Origin: Kushneria phosphatilytica
GTDB taxonomy: Bacteria > Pseudomonadota > Gammaproteobacteria > Pseudomonadales > Halomonadaceae
Length of the DNA stretch: 64,000 bases
Reading direction: 5' to 3'
NCBI RefSeq assembly: GCF_008247605.1
Contig: NZ_CP043420.1
Location: forward strand, 2,294,001-2,358,000
The notes beneath the pieces were generated by a model. That model saw only the letters and a list, made by a program, of their open reading frames with translations, made no database searches and was not told the DNA's origin. The translations under genes and the position numbers were made by a program. Within the stretch, counting starts at the first letter, position 1. Every line of letters starts with the position of its first letter. Below are positions 1 through 13,363 of this stretch, piece after piece.

Positions 1-1
1 C

Positions 2-799
2 GGTGTGGCGACTTCCATTGCGATGTGGGTCATGTGTCTGACCATGATGTGGTACACCCACCGCGCCCGGATCTTTCATTCCGTAGCCTTGTGGCGTACA
101 CCTGCGTGGCCGAAATCGGACAGGATCCGGGAATTATTGCGGGTTGGCCTGCCAATTGGCGTCGCTATTTTTACCGAGGTCACCCTGTTCACGCTGATCG
201 CCCTGTTCGTCGCCGGCTTCGGCAGTATCGTAGTCGCTGCCCATCAGATTGCCCTGAACTTCACGTCGCTTTTATTCATGGTCCCGCTATCTCTGGGCAT
301 GGCACTGACCGTAAGAGTCGGAAATGCTGTCGGACGCGAGGCGCCAGAACAGGCGCGCTTTGTCGCTTTCAATGGTGTGGGTTGTGCACTGTTGGCGGCT
401 CTGCTGATTGATCTCGTTCTACTGTGGGGCGGCCCCGCGGTGGTGGCACTCTACAGTGACAATACCGAAGTGCGTGCGCTGGCAGGCCAGCTGGTTCTGC
501 TGGCCACCCTCTATCAATTCTCCGATGCACTTCAGGTCAGCATGGCCGGTGCTCTACGAGGCTACAAGGACACCCGTATCATCATGGGCATCACCCTGTT
601 CGCCTACTGGGTGGTAGGCCTCGGTGGCGGTCATCTGCTGGGCCGGGGCTGGGCCGGCCACTTCAGCGGGCTGGGCGTCTATGGCTACTGGCTGGGCCTG
701 ATTGCAGGTCTCAGTGTCGCGGCCCTCCTGCTGGGCTGGCGTCTATGGCATACCTCGCGACGGGCCATTATCAGGCTGAGCGAGGCGCAGAGCGCATGA
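2..799 (+). CDS. MATE family efflux transporter, C-terminal part
   Basis: This is the last 265 codons or so of a multidrug and toxic compound extrusion (MATE) transporter; the start lies before the window. MATE proteins are 12-helix inner-membrane antiporters that expel cationic drugs in exchange for Na+ or H+. Seven hydrophobic segments are visible. The second bundle opens with the family-typical stretch LLRVGLPIGVAIFTEV, followed by AAHQIALNF and the late motif QVSMAGALRGYKDT, all typical of the NorM branch. The length fits the whole C-terminal half of a protein of about 450 residues. The frame is open to the window edge. Substrate cannot be told from sequence. It ends 178 bp before the next gene, with no clear terminator. 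Confidence 0.88.
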   Translation, partial: GVATSIAMWVMCLTMMWYTHRARIFHSVALWRTPAWPKSDRIRELLRVGLPIGVAIFTEVTLFTLIALFVAGFGSIVVAAHQIALNFTSLLFMVPLSLGMALTVRVGNAVGREAPEQARFVAFNGVGCALLAALLIDLVLLWGGPAVVALYSDNTEVRALAGQLVLLATLYQFSDALQVSMAGALRGYKDTRIIMGITLFAYWVVGLGGGHLLGRGWAGHFSGLGVYGYWLGLIAGLSVAALLLGWRLWHTSRRAIIRLSEAQSA

Positions 800-977
800 A
801 TAACGAATACAACACGGGCATAAAGGCGCTTAACTTTTCGGTCGACGCTGTGCTAATAGTGCAGATGTGGGTTGCCTGAATCCCGGACTGTTGCTTCAGC
901 CTGCGATGAGCGGTGAAGAGGCAGGCGTCCGGTCGAGGTGGTCATCACAACTCCGACAGTCGACAAGGAGGCTTCTC

Positions 978-1673
978 ATGAGCCAGGTAATGTCCTCTTC
1001 GCGGCCGGCCATCATTATTGACATGGCAGCCATGCGCGAACGCCTGCGAGCCTCTCGACGCATCGTGCGCCTGGCGCCCGAGCTGGATGGGCTGGAAATG
1101 CTCTATCGGCTCTCTACCGATGAGGAAGCCCTCTACGCCATGCCGGTGCTGGCCTGGGCTATACGGGGCAATGGGGAAGTGGTGGGCATGGTACCGTGGC
1201 TGAACACGTTACGTCCCTGTCATGAGCTCGACGATCCCGAGCATGGCTGCTTTGTCGGCTACCGTGATCCGGAAACGGAAGAGCTGCTGGACTCCCCTCC
1301 GACTCACAAGCTTCAGGAGCTGGAACACGCAGCTGCCTACTTCGATTATGAGCCATGTGAAGAGGGCATTGCGCTGCAGCTGCTACCCGATACACAAGGC
1401 ACGCACGCGCTGTGTTACGAAGAGGACGAGGGGCCGTGGCAACTCAAGCAGGTGCATGGTTGGCAGCTCAGAAGCGATGGACGTATCGAGGCACTGCTGC
1501 TCGATGAGTCATTACCGATTCAGACGCCCGTGCTGCCGGGAGATGATTGCCTCTATGCTGCCGAAGAGCGACATCGCACCGTATATTTCTTTCAGCGCGC
1601 CATCGCCAATCGTATTCGGGAGCAGGATCCGGAAACACTTGAAGCACTCGCCATGATGGTCGAAATTGCCTGA
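978..1673 (+). CDS. conserved-looking protein of unknown function, 231 aa
   Basis: I do not recognise this protein. It is soluble and acidic, with no signal peptide or membrane segment. The frame is open from 867, but the ATG at 978 is preceded by AAGGAGG seven bases upstream, so this start is preferred. The N-terminus has a basic helix (residues 16-32), the middle is rich in Glu, Asp and Cys (for example HELDDPEHGCF and DYEPCEEG), and the C-terminus forms a helix ending in LEALAMMVEIA. It stands alone between the MATE gene and the convergent tusA. Coding is supported by the strong ribosome binding site and by third-position G+C bias like its neighbours. No function is proposed. Confidence 0.75.
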   Translation: MSQVMSSSRPAIIIDMAAMRERLRASRRIVRLAPELDGLEMLYRLSTDEEALYAMPVLAWAIRGNGEVVGMVPWLNTLRPCHELDDPEHGCFVGYRDPETEELLDSPPTHKLQELEHAAAYFDYEPCEEGIALQLLPDTQGTHALCYEEDEGPWQLKQVHGWQLRSDGRIEALLLDESLPIQTPVLPGDDCLYAAEERHRTVYFFQRAIANRIREQDPETLEALAMMVEIA

Positions 1674-1693
1674 AGCAGAACCATACCAACTGT

Positions 1694-1720
1694 TCGAGCG
1701 GGTCTGACAGACTCGCTCGA
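1694..1720. terminator. hairpin between convergent genes
   Basis: An 11-bp inverted repeat (TCGAGCGGGTC and GACTCGCTCGA, one G-T wobble) with a 5-base loop lies between two convergent genes. There is no T-run on either side, so an intrinsic bidirectional terminator is only a possibility. Confidence 0.4.
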
Positions 1721-1724
1721 CCTG

Positions 1725-1967
1725 CTATTCGGCCAGGCGGATGTAATAACGGTACTGCGTCTCTTCATCGGCACGATGAATCAGTTCATGACCGAGGAAG
1801 CTGCAGAATTTTGGAATATCCCGCGTAGTCGCCGGATCCGTAGCCAGTACTTCAAGAATCTGACCAGGACTCATGTCCCGAACCTTGTTATGCATCATCA
1901 TGATTGGCTCGGGACAGTAAAGACCACAGGTATCCAGGGTGGCATCGTATACTGGTTGCTCACTCAT
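1725..1967 (-). CDS. tusA: sulfur carrier protein TusA
   Basis: TusA is a small cytoplasmic sulfurtransferase that accepts persulfide sulfur from cysteine desulfurase and passes it on for 2-thiouridine synthesis in tRNA and other sulfur routes. The 80-residue protein carries the signature LYCPEPIMMMHNKVRDM, whose Cys-Pro-x-Pro holds the sulfur-accepting cysteine, followed by the GQILEVLATDPATTRDIP core of the family. An upstream in-frame extension exists, but the ATG at 1967 has a GGAG-type site at good distance and gives the usual length. It begins 23 bp after the stop of rlmM on the same strand, so the two are probably co-transcribed. Confidence 0.93.
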   Translation of the reverse strand: MSEQPVYDATLDTCGLYCPEPIMMMHNKVRDMSPGQILEVLATDPATTRDIPKFCSFLGHELIHRADEETQYRYYIRLAE

Positions 1968-1990
1968 CGGGTTCTCCGTAACGTTCCGGA

Positions 1991-3076
1991 TCATGACTGC
2001 TGCGCTGAATCAGGCTCCACCAGTACCGTGACCTCTTCTCGATCATGGTACAAATGGCGACACCGAATCATGGCCTGAATCCTGTTTTCCTGCAGACGCT
2101 GTTCCAACAGATCAAGCGCCTCCCGTACATGCGGCCAACGCTGCTTCATCGGCAGTTTCAGATTGAATACGGCCCACTGACACCAGCCTGCGATCAGCCA
2201 GTCTCCCATCAGAACCGCGACCCGGGAAGGTTGCTCCACAATATCACAGACCAGCCACTCCACGGGGTGCGGCGGCTGCCAGTGAAAGGCATCCTCGCGC
2301 AAATGCTCGATCTGACCGGTGGTTAACAGTGCGTTATCCATGGGGCCATTATCGATGGCATAAACCGACATGCCACGCTGCACCAGCTGCCAGCTCCATC
2401 CCCCCGGCGCCGCCCCGAGATCGACTGCCCAGCAGTGCTCACCAAGCACCTCTGACCAACGCTCTGGCGCAATGAAGGTATGCCATGCCTCTTCCAGCTT
2501 GAGCGTCGAGCGACTGGGTGCACCGGCCGGGAATCTGAGATGACGGATACCACCGGGGTGGTCACTTCGATTACCGGGAAAGCTCAGCGCGATCTGAACC
2601 TCGTTACCTTCAGTCCAGCACAGATGCAACCAGCGCTTGCCTGCCCTGCGCCGCAATGCCCCGCGTTTTTTCAACACGCTTTCCAGTGGTTTCTGCAATG
2701 AGCGCATCAAACCACTCAATGCTCTCGCTTCATTGGTATCGGGAGTTTCCTGGAGCAGCCGTTCGAAACTCCAGCCACTGGCCACTACATACTCCACGAT
2801 CGCGGTAATGCGATCCTCACGTGACAGCTGCTCAAGCGGCGCCAACGCCAACAGTGACTGTCGGGCAAACACCAGCCGGACAAGCGGAATGGCACGCTGC
2901 ACCTCATTGAGTTGCTCTTGGCCTGTATGACACCAACGCACCAAACCACTGTCCGAGCGAGCAATGGGATAACCGCTATATCCCCTGGCAGCCAGCTTTT
3001 CACTCAGCTCTGAAGCCAGATCCTGCTCGAAACCAATACGACAATAAAAGAGTAATTCGCTGGCAATAGTGCTCAT
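1991..3076 (-). CDS. rlmM: 23S rRNA (cytidine-2498 2'-O)-methyltransferase RlmM
   Basis: RlmM methylates the ribose of C2498 in 23S rRNA using S-adenosylmethionine. The 361 residues match the usual length (about 360). The N-terminal THUMP-like region starts FYCRIGFEQDLASELSEKLA. The Rossmann methyltransferase half contains CWAVDLGAAPGGWSWQLVQR, the SAM-binding motif, then LREDAF and WLVCDIVEQPSRVA, with the late NLKLPMKQRW strand carrying a catalytic Lys. The start is the ATG at 3076, which gives the family-typical N-terminus. It is upstream of tusA in the same direction and 270 bp from the end of the rRNA operon that it serves, though on a separate transcript. Confidence 0.95.
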   Translation of the reverse strand: MSTIASELLFYCRIGFEQDLASELSEKLAARGYSGYPIARSDSGLVRWCHTGQEQLNEVQRAIPLVRLVFARQSLLALAPLEQLSREDRITAIVEYVVASGWSFERLLQETPDTNEARALSGLMRSLQKPLESVLKKRGALRRRAGKRWLHLCWTEGNEVQIALSFPGNRSDHPGGIRHLRFPAGAPSRSTLKLEEAWHTFIAPERWSEVLGEHCWAVDLGAAPGGWSWQLVQRGMSVYAIDNGPMDNALLTTGQIEHLREDAFHWQPPHPVEWLVCDIVEQPSRVAVLMGDWLIAGWCQWAVFNLKLPMKQRWPHVREALDLLEQRLQENRIQAMIRCRHLYHDREEVTVLVEPDSAQQS

Positions 3077-3306
3077 TCAGCGCTCATATGGGTAGAGAAC
3101 CTGTTACGGATCATCGCTTGTCCAACGAAATTTCGGAAGGCTTTCCATGTCTGGCCAGTATGAACCTTCTCTTATTGCGAGAAAGAGAAAAGGCATACAG
3201 TAGCCGATGACTGAGTCGCATAAGAAGATCATATTGCCTGAGGGTCCCTGCCAGCAGGCTGACCTGACATTTTTACGCTACCGCTGCCGGCTGTCATCCG
3301 GACATG

Positions 3307-3336
3307 AAAAAGCCCCGACCATATGGCCGGGGCTTT
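3307..3336 (-). terminator. intrinsic terminator of the rRNA operon
   Basis: On the minus strand, AGCCCCGGCC and GGTCGGGGCT form a 10-bp stem (one G-T pair) with loop ATAT, followed by TTTTTC. It lies just downstream of 5S rRNA and is a textbook intrinsic terminator. The 230 bp between it and rlmM hold no recognisable gene. Confidence 0.9.
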
Positions 3337-3347
3337 CTCGGAAAGGG

Positions 3348-3466
3348 TGCCTGACGATGACCTAGTCTCGCATGGGGAAGCCCCACACTACCCTCGGCGC
3401 TGAGCGGTTTCACTGCCGAGTTCGGCATGGGATCGGGTGGGACCCGCTCGCTGTGGTCGTCAGGCA
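3348..3466 (-). rRNA. rrf: 5S ribosomal RNA
   Basis: The 119-nt sequence read on the minus strand starts TGCCTGACGACC and ends GGTCATCGTCAGGCA, so both ends pair as the 5S helix I. The internal CCCATGCCGAACTCGG and GGGTAGTGTGG segments are conserved 5S landmarks. It is the last gene of the rRNA operon. Confidence 0.95.
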
Positions 3467-3575
3467 ATTCGGTGGTCGAATCGCCCGCAGGCGCTTCGAC
3501 GGATTCGTGGATCATGCTGCGTGCTGCGTCTCGCGTATCCGGCACGTGTCATCACAGACCGCTTGGGCGTTATAT

Positions 3576-6466
<2,891 letters not shown>

Positions 6467-6612
6467 ATATAACCCCAAGGGGTCTGATCAGGATGACATA
6501 CGATTCGCCGGATACGCTTGAGACGTATCACGTTTTGTCCGGATCGGCGGTCACGACACGAAGCGTGTGCTTCGGTGTTGCCGCCGACCGGAACAGTCAG
6601 CATGATCCACAT

Positions 6613-6624
6613 TGTTAAAGAGCG
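6613..6624 (-). promoter_or_regulatory. boxA antitermination element in the 16S-23S spacer
   Basis: The minus strand reads CGCTCTTTAACA, one base away from the E. coli boxA TGCTCTTTAACA. It lies between tRNA-Ala and 23S, where boxA is expected to load the Nus antitermination complex ahead of 23S. A second copy is in the 16S leader at 8715-8726. Confidence 0.8.
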
Positions 6625-6710
6625 TACTGTCGCAAAGCGACAGTCGGAAATCGGCTCGATGCTGTCATCGAATCGACTTGCGACTGTGCTTTCCTGCATA
6701 TTCGGGTCAG

Positions 6711-6786
6711 TGGTGGAGCCAGGCGGGATCGAACCGCCGACCTCCTGCGTGCAAGGCAGGCGCTCTCCCAGCTGAGCTATGGCCCC
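6711..6786 (-). tRNA. alaT: tRNA-Ala (TGC)
   Basis: A 76-nt cloverleaf on the minus strand begins GGGGCCATAGCTCAG and ends with encoded CCA. The anticodon loop CTTGCAC gives anticodon TGC, and the T arm is GGCGGTTCGATCCCGCC. It is one of the two spacer tRNAs of the rRNA operon. Confidence 0.96.
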
Positions 6787-6877
6787 TCTGACAATGCAAT
6801 TCGTTTCTCGCGCGAAAGAAGGTATCGACGCATGGCCTGCCATGCGAGATGGCTTCTGACAATGCGAGAGACGAATT

Positions 6878-6954
<77 letters not shown>

Positions 6955-6973
6955 GAACAGTCTTCGCTCTATC

Positions 6974-6997
6974 CGATCAGGTAATTTGTTGTGGGCG
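6974..6997 (-). other. 3' arm of the 16S RNase III processing stalk
   Basis: This spacer segment, just 3' of 16S in the transcript, is complementary to the leader segment at 8689-8711 except for one bulged base. Such a stalk brackets the 16S precursor and is cleaved by RNase III. Confidence 0.75.
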
Positions 6998-7024
6998 CAC
7001 TGGCTCACGCGGGCGGTTTGCGTT

Positions 7025-8560
<1,536 letters not shown>

Positions 8561-8688
8561 AAAGTCATGCGATCCTGACCGATGACCGAAACCATCGTGG
8601 CGGATCAATCCTGGCTCGAAAACGAAAACTCGCGATTTGACGAGTCGTCTGTTTCCGATGATGCTGTGCCGCACCGTCGTGAACCAGA

Positions 8689-8711
8689 CGCCCACACAAA
8701 TTACCTGATCG
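8689..8711 (-). other. 5' arm of the 16S RNase III processing stalk
   Basis: The leader segment reads CGATCAGGTAATTTGTGTGG in the transcript, then GCG, and pairs with the spacer segment at 6974-6997 over some 23 bases with a single bulge. It encloses 16S rRNA and is expected to be an RNase III substrate. Confidence 0.75.
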
Positions 8712-8714
8712 ACT

Positions 8715-8726
8715 TGTTAAAGAGCG
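8715..8726 (-). promoter_or_regulatory. boxA antitermination element in the 16S leader
   Basis: The minus strand reads CGCTCTTTAACA, identical to the copy before 23S. Position between the promoters and the 16S processing stalk is standard for rRNA leader boxA. Confidence 0.8.
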
Positions 8727-8764
8727 TTCCCGCCGTGGCCTGCGCCGTTTGCGAGAGAGTGAGC

Positions 8765-8792
8765 ATTCTACTCACCGCCACCGAAATGTCAA
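8765..8792 (-). promoter_or_regulatory. rRNA operon promoter, proximal (P2-like)
   Basis: On the minus strand there is a perfect -35 TTGACA (8787-8792), a 16-bp spacer and -10 TAGAAT (8765-8770), about 205 bp before 16S. The 16-bp spacing and near-consensus boxes are typical of rRNA promoters. The -35 box is embedded in an inverted repeat, listed separately. Confidence 0.8.
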
Positions 8793-8807
8793 TGCCGATT
8801 TCGGTGG
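8778..8807. repeat. perfect 10-bp inverted repeat over the -35 box of the rRNA promoter
   Basis: CCACCGAAAT (8778-8787) and ATTTCGGTGG (8798-8807) are perfect inverted repeats separated by 10 bp, one full helical turn. They flank and overlap the -35 hexamer of the proximal rRNA promoter. The shape suits a dimeric DNA-binding protein, but which one, if any, is unknown. A second small hairpin (CCGAAGC and GCTTCGG, 8814-8830) is immediately upstream. Confidence 0.6.
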
Positions 8808-8927
8808 ATGCTGCCGAAGCGAGGCTTCGGGGAACAACCGATCGATTCGCAAAAACTTCAATCGAATCAGCTGTCTGCAGCTGCCGGCCCGGGTGGCTGT
8901 TGCCCTGTCCGTTGCCAGCGGATGCGT

Positions 8928-8956
8928 ACTCTACGCCTCGCCGGCCGACCTGACAA
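8928..8956 (-). promoter_or_regulatory. rRNA operon promoter, distal (P1-like)
   Basis: On the minus strand, -35 TTGTCA (8951-8956), a 17-bp spacer and -10 TAGAGT (8928-8933) lie 163 bp upstream of the proximal promoter. An A/T tract (CAATTTTTTCTG on the minus strand) sits at the expected place for an UP element. The tandem arrangement resembles E. coli rrn P1 and P2. The region 8561-9063 holds only this leader and promoter region; no gene is seen in it. Confidence 0.65.
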
Positions 8957-9063
8957 CCCCCGACGTCAGAAAAAATTGCAGAGGCAGAATTCAGCCTCGT
9001 CATGAGCGGTTTTGAGCATTCATGCAAATGAACGCAGGGAAACATGCAAATAGCAGGGCCCTG

Positions 9064-9804
9064 TCAGGTCATGCGACGCCGTGAGATCGGCGTGCGTGCG
9101 TCTCCATCATCCAGTGCCATGGCATAACGCTCGGCCACCGTCTGACGCGCTGCCGTAATGTGACGACGCATCAGCATTTCAGCCAATTCCTCGTCCCCAG
9201 CGGCAATCGCATCAACAATTCTGTGATGCTCGACAAAAGCTCGCTGGGGTCGGGCACCTCGGGCACTGTACTGGGTTCTATAAAGACGCACGAGATAGTA
9301 GAGATCATCACAGAGCATGTTCATCAACATACGATTGTGACTACCGCGAGCAATCAGGTAATGGAAATCCAGATCACCTTCGCGCTGATAGTAAGCCTCG
9401 CCCTGATCAAGCCCGGCCTGCCCCTCATGGGCACTGAGCACATTCCGCAGGGAATCGACCTCTTCAGACGTCATGTTACGTGCGGCCAGACGCGCTGCCA
9501 TGCTTTCCAGCGACTCACGCACGTCAAACAGCTCGAGCAACTCACGCATCGAGAGTCGAACCACCCGCGCTCCGACATGGGGCTCTCGCTCGATCAGGCG
9601 ATGCACTTCAAGCCGGCGCATCGCCTCTCGCAATGGCCCGCGAGAGATGCCATAGGTCTGCGCCAGACCCGGTTCGGTGATGCGGGTCCCCGCCGGAAGC
9701 TCACCGCGGACGATGGCATCCTGTAATTGCTGAAAGACTCGCTCTGCCAGTGTACGGGCTTCCGGTGGCAGGGTTTCGTTATCCTGAGGGGATGAATCGC
9801 TCAT
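9064..9804 (-). CDS. GntR family regulator with FCD ligand domain
   Basis: The 246-residue protein has an N-terminal winged helix-turn-helix (about residues 17-85; LAERVFQQLQDAIVRGELP, GISRGPLREAMRRLE) and a C-terminal helical FCD domain (FDVRESLESMAARLAARN, FHYLIARGSHN, VEHHRIVDAIAAGD). The Asp and His residues that bind a metal and carboxylate ligand in FCD proteins are present. The N-terminus resembles regulators of the methylcitrate (prp) operon in pseudomonads, but no prp genes are in the window, so the target is unknown. It ends about 100 bp from the distal rRNA promoter, facing the same way, and starts 221 bp from the divergent pabB. Confidence 0.88.
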   Translation of the reverse strand: MSDSSPQDNETLPPEARTLAERVFQQLQDAIVRGELPAGTRITEPGLAQTYGISRGPLREAMRRLEVHRLIEREPHVGARVVRLSMRELLELFDVRESLESMAARLAARNMTSEEVDSLRNVLSAHEGQAGLDQGEAYYQREGDLDFHYLIARGSHNRMLMNMLCDDLYYLVRLYRTQYSARGARPQRAFVEHHRIVDAIAAGDEELAEMLMRRHITAARQTVAERYAMALDDGDARTPISRRRMT

Positions 9805-10025
9805 GCAGGCTTTGTCGACAATGCTGAATTGGCTTCACCATAACCGATGGTCGCCCGGAATCAAGCCGGCAGTGTGCTCTGGCCACCTACCCCACCCCGC
9901 CATGATGATGGCCTCGCTCTTCATTCAATGTGGCATTATCCGGCCATGTTATGCTCCCACCACGACTGGCTGACGCCACTTCGACGCACCGCACCAACAG
10001 GACTTTCCGCTTCGGAGTCTCATTC

Positions 10026-11396
10026 ATGACGCGTCTTCTGACGATCACTCCCCTTCCCTATTACAGTGACCCCGGAACCTATTTTTACAGACTGAGGCAG
10101 CGTCCGGACGCCATATTGCTCGACAGTGGCCAGCCCCAAAGCCCTTCAGGCCGCTATGACATTATCTCCAGTGACCCACTTGCCACGCTGACCATCGATC
10201 AGACAGGCCAGATACACTGCCCTGCCATTTCCGGTTTGAGCAATGATCCACTAAAGGCACAACAGGAGTTACTGACACACCTCGACATCGAGGCGCCGGC
10301 CACCGAGCTCCCCTTTACCGGTGGAGTGATTGGTTACTGGAGCTACGATTTTGCTCGCCTGCTGGAACAGCTACCGGACCGGGCTGCCAACGACATTGGA
10401 TTACCGCTGGCGAGGCTGGGGCTCTACGACTGGGCATTGATTCAGGATCATGAACGTCATGAGAGCTGGCTGATAGCCGATAGCGCACGCCGTCGTGAAA
10501 TAGAGCGCTGGCTTGCCGGGCCAGCCCCCCGGGAGAAGCCTTTCAGACTCGCATCCCCTTTTGTCGACGAACTCCCTCGCAAAGACTACGGCGAGCAGTT
10601 TGCTCGGGTTATGGCACATCTGAATCATGGCGATTGCTATCAGATCAATCTCGCACGCCGTTTCAGCACCCGCTATAGCGGAGATCTCTGGCAGGCCTAT
10701 CAGCGTTTGCGTGCTGCGACTCCCATGCCCTATGCCGGCTTCTGGCAATGGCACAATGAGCAGACCGGTACACATCAGGCGCTACTCTCGGTATCTCCCG
10801 AGCGCTTCCTGGAAGCTCGAGCGGGGCATTTGCACACTCGCCCCATCAAGGGCACCCGCCCCCGCGGCACAACCATTGAGGAAGATGAGGCACTGGCCCG
10901 CTCACTAAAGGAGAGCCCAAAGGATCTCGCCGAAAACGTGATGATCGTCGATCTGCTTCGCAATGATCTCGGGCGTGTCTGTCGTCCCGGTAGTGTCAAT
11001 GTCCCCTCGCTGGCAAGCCTCGAGAGTTATGCCAATGTCCATCATCTGGTCAGCGTCATCGAAGGAGAACTGGCCCCCGGCTTTCATTCACTGGATGCGT
11101 TGATGGCTGCCTTCCCGGGCGGCTCCATTACCGGGGCGCCCAAACATCAGGCCATGACCCTGATAGATGAACTCGAGCCAGTGCGACGCAGTGCCTGGTG
11201 CGGCAGTCTGGGCTATGTCGACATTCGCGGCCGACTGGATAGCTCCATAATGATTCGCACGGTTGTCGCGGATCGTGACCATCTGTACCTGTGGGGAGGT
11301 GGTGGTCTGGTCGCCGATTCTCGCGAGCAGGAAGAATTCGAGGAGATCGATGCCAAGGTGGGTCGGCTGATGCATGCCCTGTCAGCTTCGGACTGA
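10026..11396 (+). CDS. pabB: aminodeoxychorismate synthase component I
   Basis: PabB aminates chorismate to 4-amino-4-deoxychorismate, the first step to p-aminobenzoate and folate, using ammonia from the PabA amidotransferase. The 456 residues comprise an N-terminal domain with FTGGVIGYWSYD and a chorismate-binding domain. The decisive residue is Lys275 in PIKGTRPRG: PabB has Lys here (Lys274 in E. coli) where anthranilate synthase TrpE has Ala. Other motifs are ENVMIVDLLRNDLGRV and FPGGSITGAPKHQAM. The frame is open further upstream, but the ATG at 10026 gives the family N-terminus and has GGAG ten bases before it. It stands as a single gene; no pabA or pabC is adjacent. Confidence 0.93.
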   Translation: MTRLLTITPLPYYSDPGTYFYRLRQRPDAILLDSGQPQSPSGRYDIISSDPLATLTIDQTGQIHCPAISGLSNDPLKAQQELLTHLDIEAPATELPFTGGVIGYWSYDFARLLEQLPDRAANDIGLPLARLGLYDWALIQDHERHESWLIADSARRREIERWLAGPAPREKPFRLASPFVDELPRKDYGEQFARVMAHLNHGDCYQINLARRFSTRYSGDLWQAYQRLRAATPMPYAGFWQWHNEQTGTHQALLSVSPERFLEARAGHLHTRPIKGTRPRGTTIEEDEALARSLKESPKDLAENVMIVDLLRNDLGRVCRPGSVNVPSLASLESYANVHHLVSVIEGELAPGFHSLDALMAAFPGGSITGAPKHQAMTLIDELEPVRRSAWCGSLGYVDIRGRLDSSIMIRTVVADRDHLYLWGGGGLVADSREQEEFEEIDAKVGRLMHALSASD

Positions 11397-11408
11397 CCTG
11401 CCCTTTCT

Positions 11409-11429
11409 GACAGCACAAGCGCTGCTGTC
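11409..11429 (+). terminator. hairpin after pabB
   Basis: GACAGCA and TGCTGTC form a perfect 7-bp stem with a 7-base loop, 12 bp after the pabB stop. No T-run follows, so termination is possible but unproven. Confidence 0.35.
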
Positions 11430-11571
11430 GTCATTGATGGCACTCTGATGGTTCACCATGCCATGCATCCGGCGCTAAGCATCAAACTTCCAGCTATTGG
11501 TTACGCATCGTTTTTTTTGCCAGGTTAGCTCCCCATCTGGAAGTCTTTTCTGTCACTTCATGGAGACGACG

Positions 11572-12192
11572 ATGTCCATCGATATCGAAGCTGCCAACCG
11601 GGACCTCGGTCACGATGCCGAAGGCCTGGTCAAATGGGCCCTGTCTCAGGGTCTACCCGCTATCTGCACGACCAACTTCCGGCCTTTCGAAGCTGTGATC
11701 CTGCATATGGTCACACGAGTTCAGCCTGATATACCGATCGTATGGATGGATACCGGCTACAACACACCGGCCACCTATGAGTTCGCCGATTCGGTCAGCA
11801 GGCAGTTGGAACTCAATCGCACCATTTATCTGCCGCTACGCTCCAGGGCGCATCGCGAAGCCGTTGAAGGTCCTGCCCCGGCGCTGGATGATCCACGCCA
11901 TGAAGCCTTTACCAGAGAGGTGAAGCTCGAACCTTTTGAGCGTGCACTGAATGAAATGAATCCCGGCCTCTGGTTCACGGCACTACGGGCCAGTGATACC
12001 GATAATCGTGCCGGCATGCAGCCAATCAGCCGTAATCAGGATGGCATCATCAAGGTAGCGCCACTGCTTCACTGGTCGAGCAAGGATCTCTACGACTATC
12101 TGGTCGCACACGATCTGCCCAATAACTTTGACTATGTCGATCCGACCAAGGGCGAAGCAAACCGCGAGTGCGGTCTTCATTTGCAGCACTGA
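11572..12192 (+). CDS. cysH: phosphoadenosine phosphosulfate (PAPS) reductase
   Basis: CysH reduces PAPS to sulfite with electrons from thioredoxin in assimilatory sulfate reduction. The 206-residue protein has the PP-loop-like TTNFRPFEAVILHMV, WMDTGYNTPATYEFAD, RASDTDNRAGMQP and the C-terminal ECGLH with the catalytic cysteine (Cys200). The paired cysteines that bind an iron-sulfur cluster in APS reductases are absent, so PAPS rather than APS is the expected substrate. The ATG at 11572 follows GGAG at good distance. It is shorter than E. coli CysH (244 residues), mainly at the N-terminus. It runs convergent to cysB, the regulator of this pathway. Confidence 0.88.
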   Translation: MSIDIEAANRDLGHDAEGLVKWALSQGLPAICTTNFRPFEAVILHMVTRVQPDIPIVWMDTGYNTPATYEFADSVSRQLELNRTIYLPLRSRAHREAVEGPAPALDDPRHEAFTREVKLEPFERALNEMNPGLWFTALRASDTDNRAGMQPISRNQDGIIKVAPLLHWSSKDLYDYLVAHDLPNNFDYVDPTKGEANRECGLHLQH

Positions 12193-12200
12193 TCAATGAG

Positions 12201-12231
12201 GCCCGAACCCCCTCTCAGGGCGTGTTCGGGC
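12201..12231. terminator. hairpin between cysH and cysB
   Basis: GCCCGAAC and GTTCGGGC pair as an 8-bp stem around a loop that itself holds CCC and GGG. It fills the gap between the convergent stops. No T-run, so its role as a bidirectional terminator is inferred. Confidence 0.45.
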
Positions 12232-13218
<987 letters not shown>

Positions 13219-13363
13219 TCACTCGACCGACTGGCGCCATTTGCGCAGATATTTTAATGCTATCAAGCGATAAAATAATGAACAATCATTCCTTTCGGGA
13301 ATATATGAACAGGCTTACAGTGCATGCCATTCATGCCCCCCTGGTTCACAAGGATAACGCGCA

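Noticed and set aside
11572..12192. APS reductase rather than PAPS reductase
   Set aside because: APS reductases carry paired cysteines for an iron-sulfur cluster; only the single catalytic Cys of the PAPS type is seen near the C-terminus.
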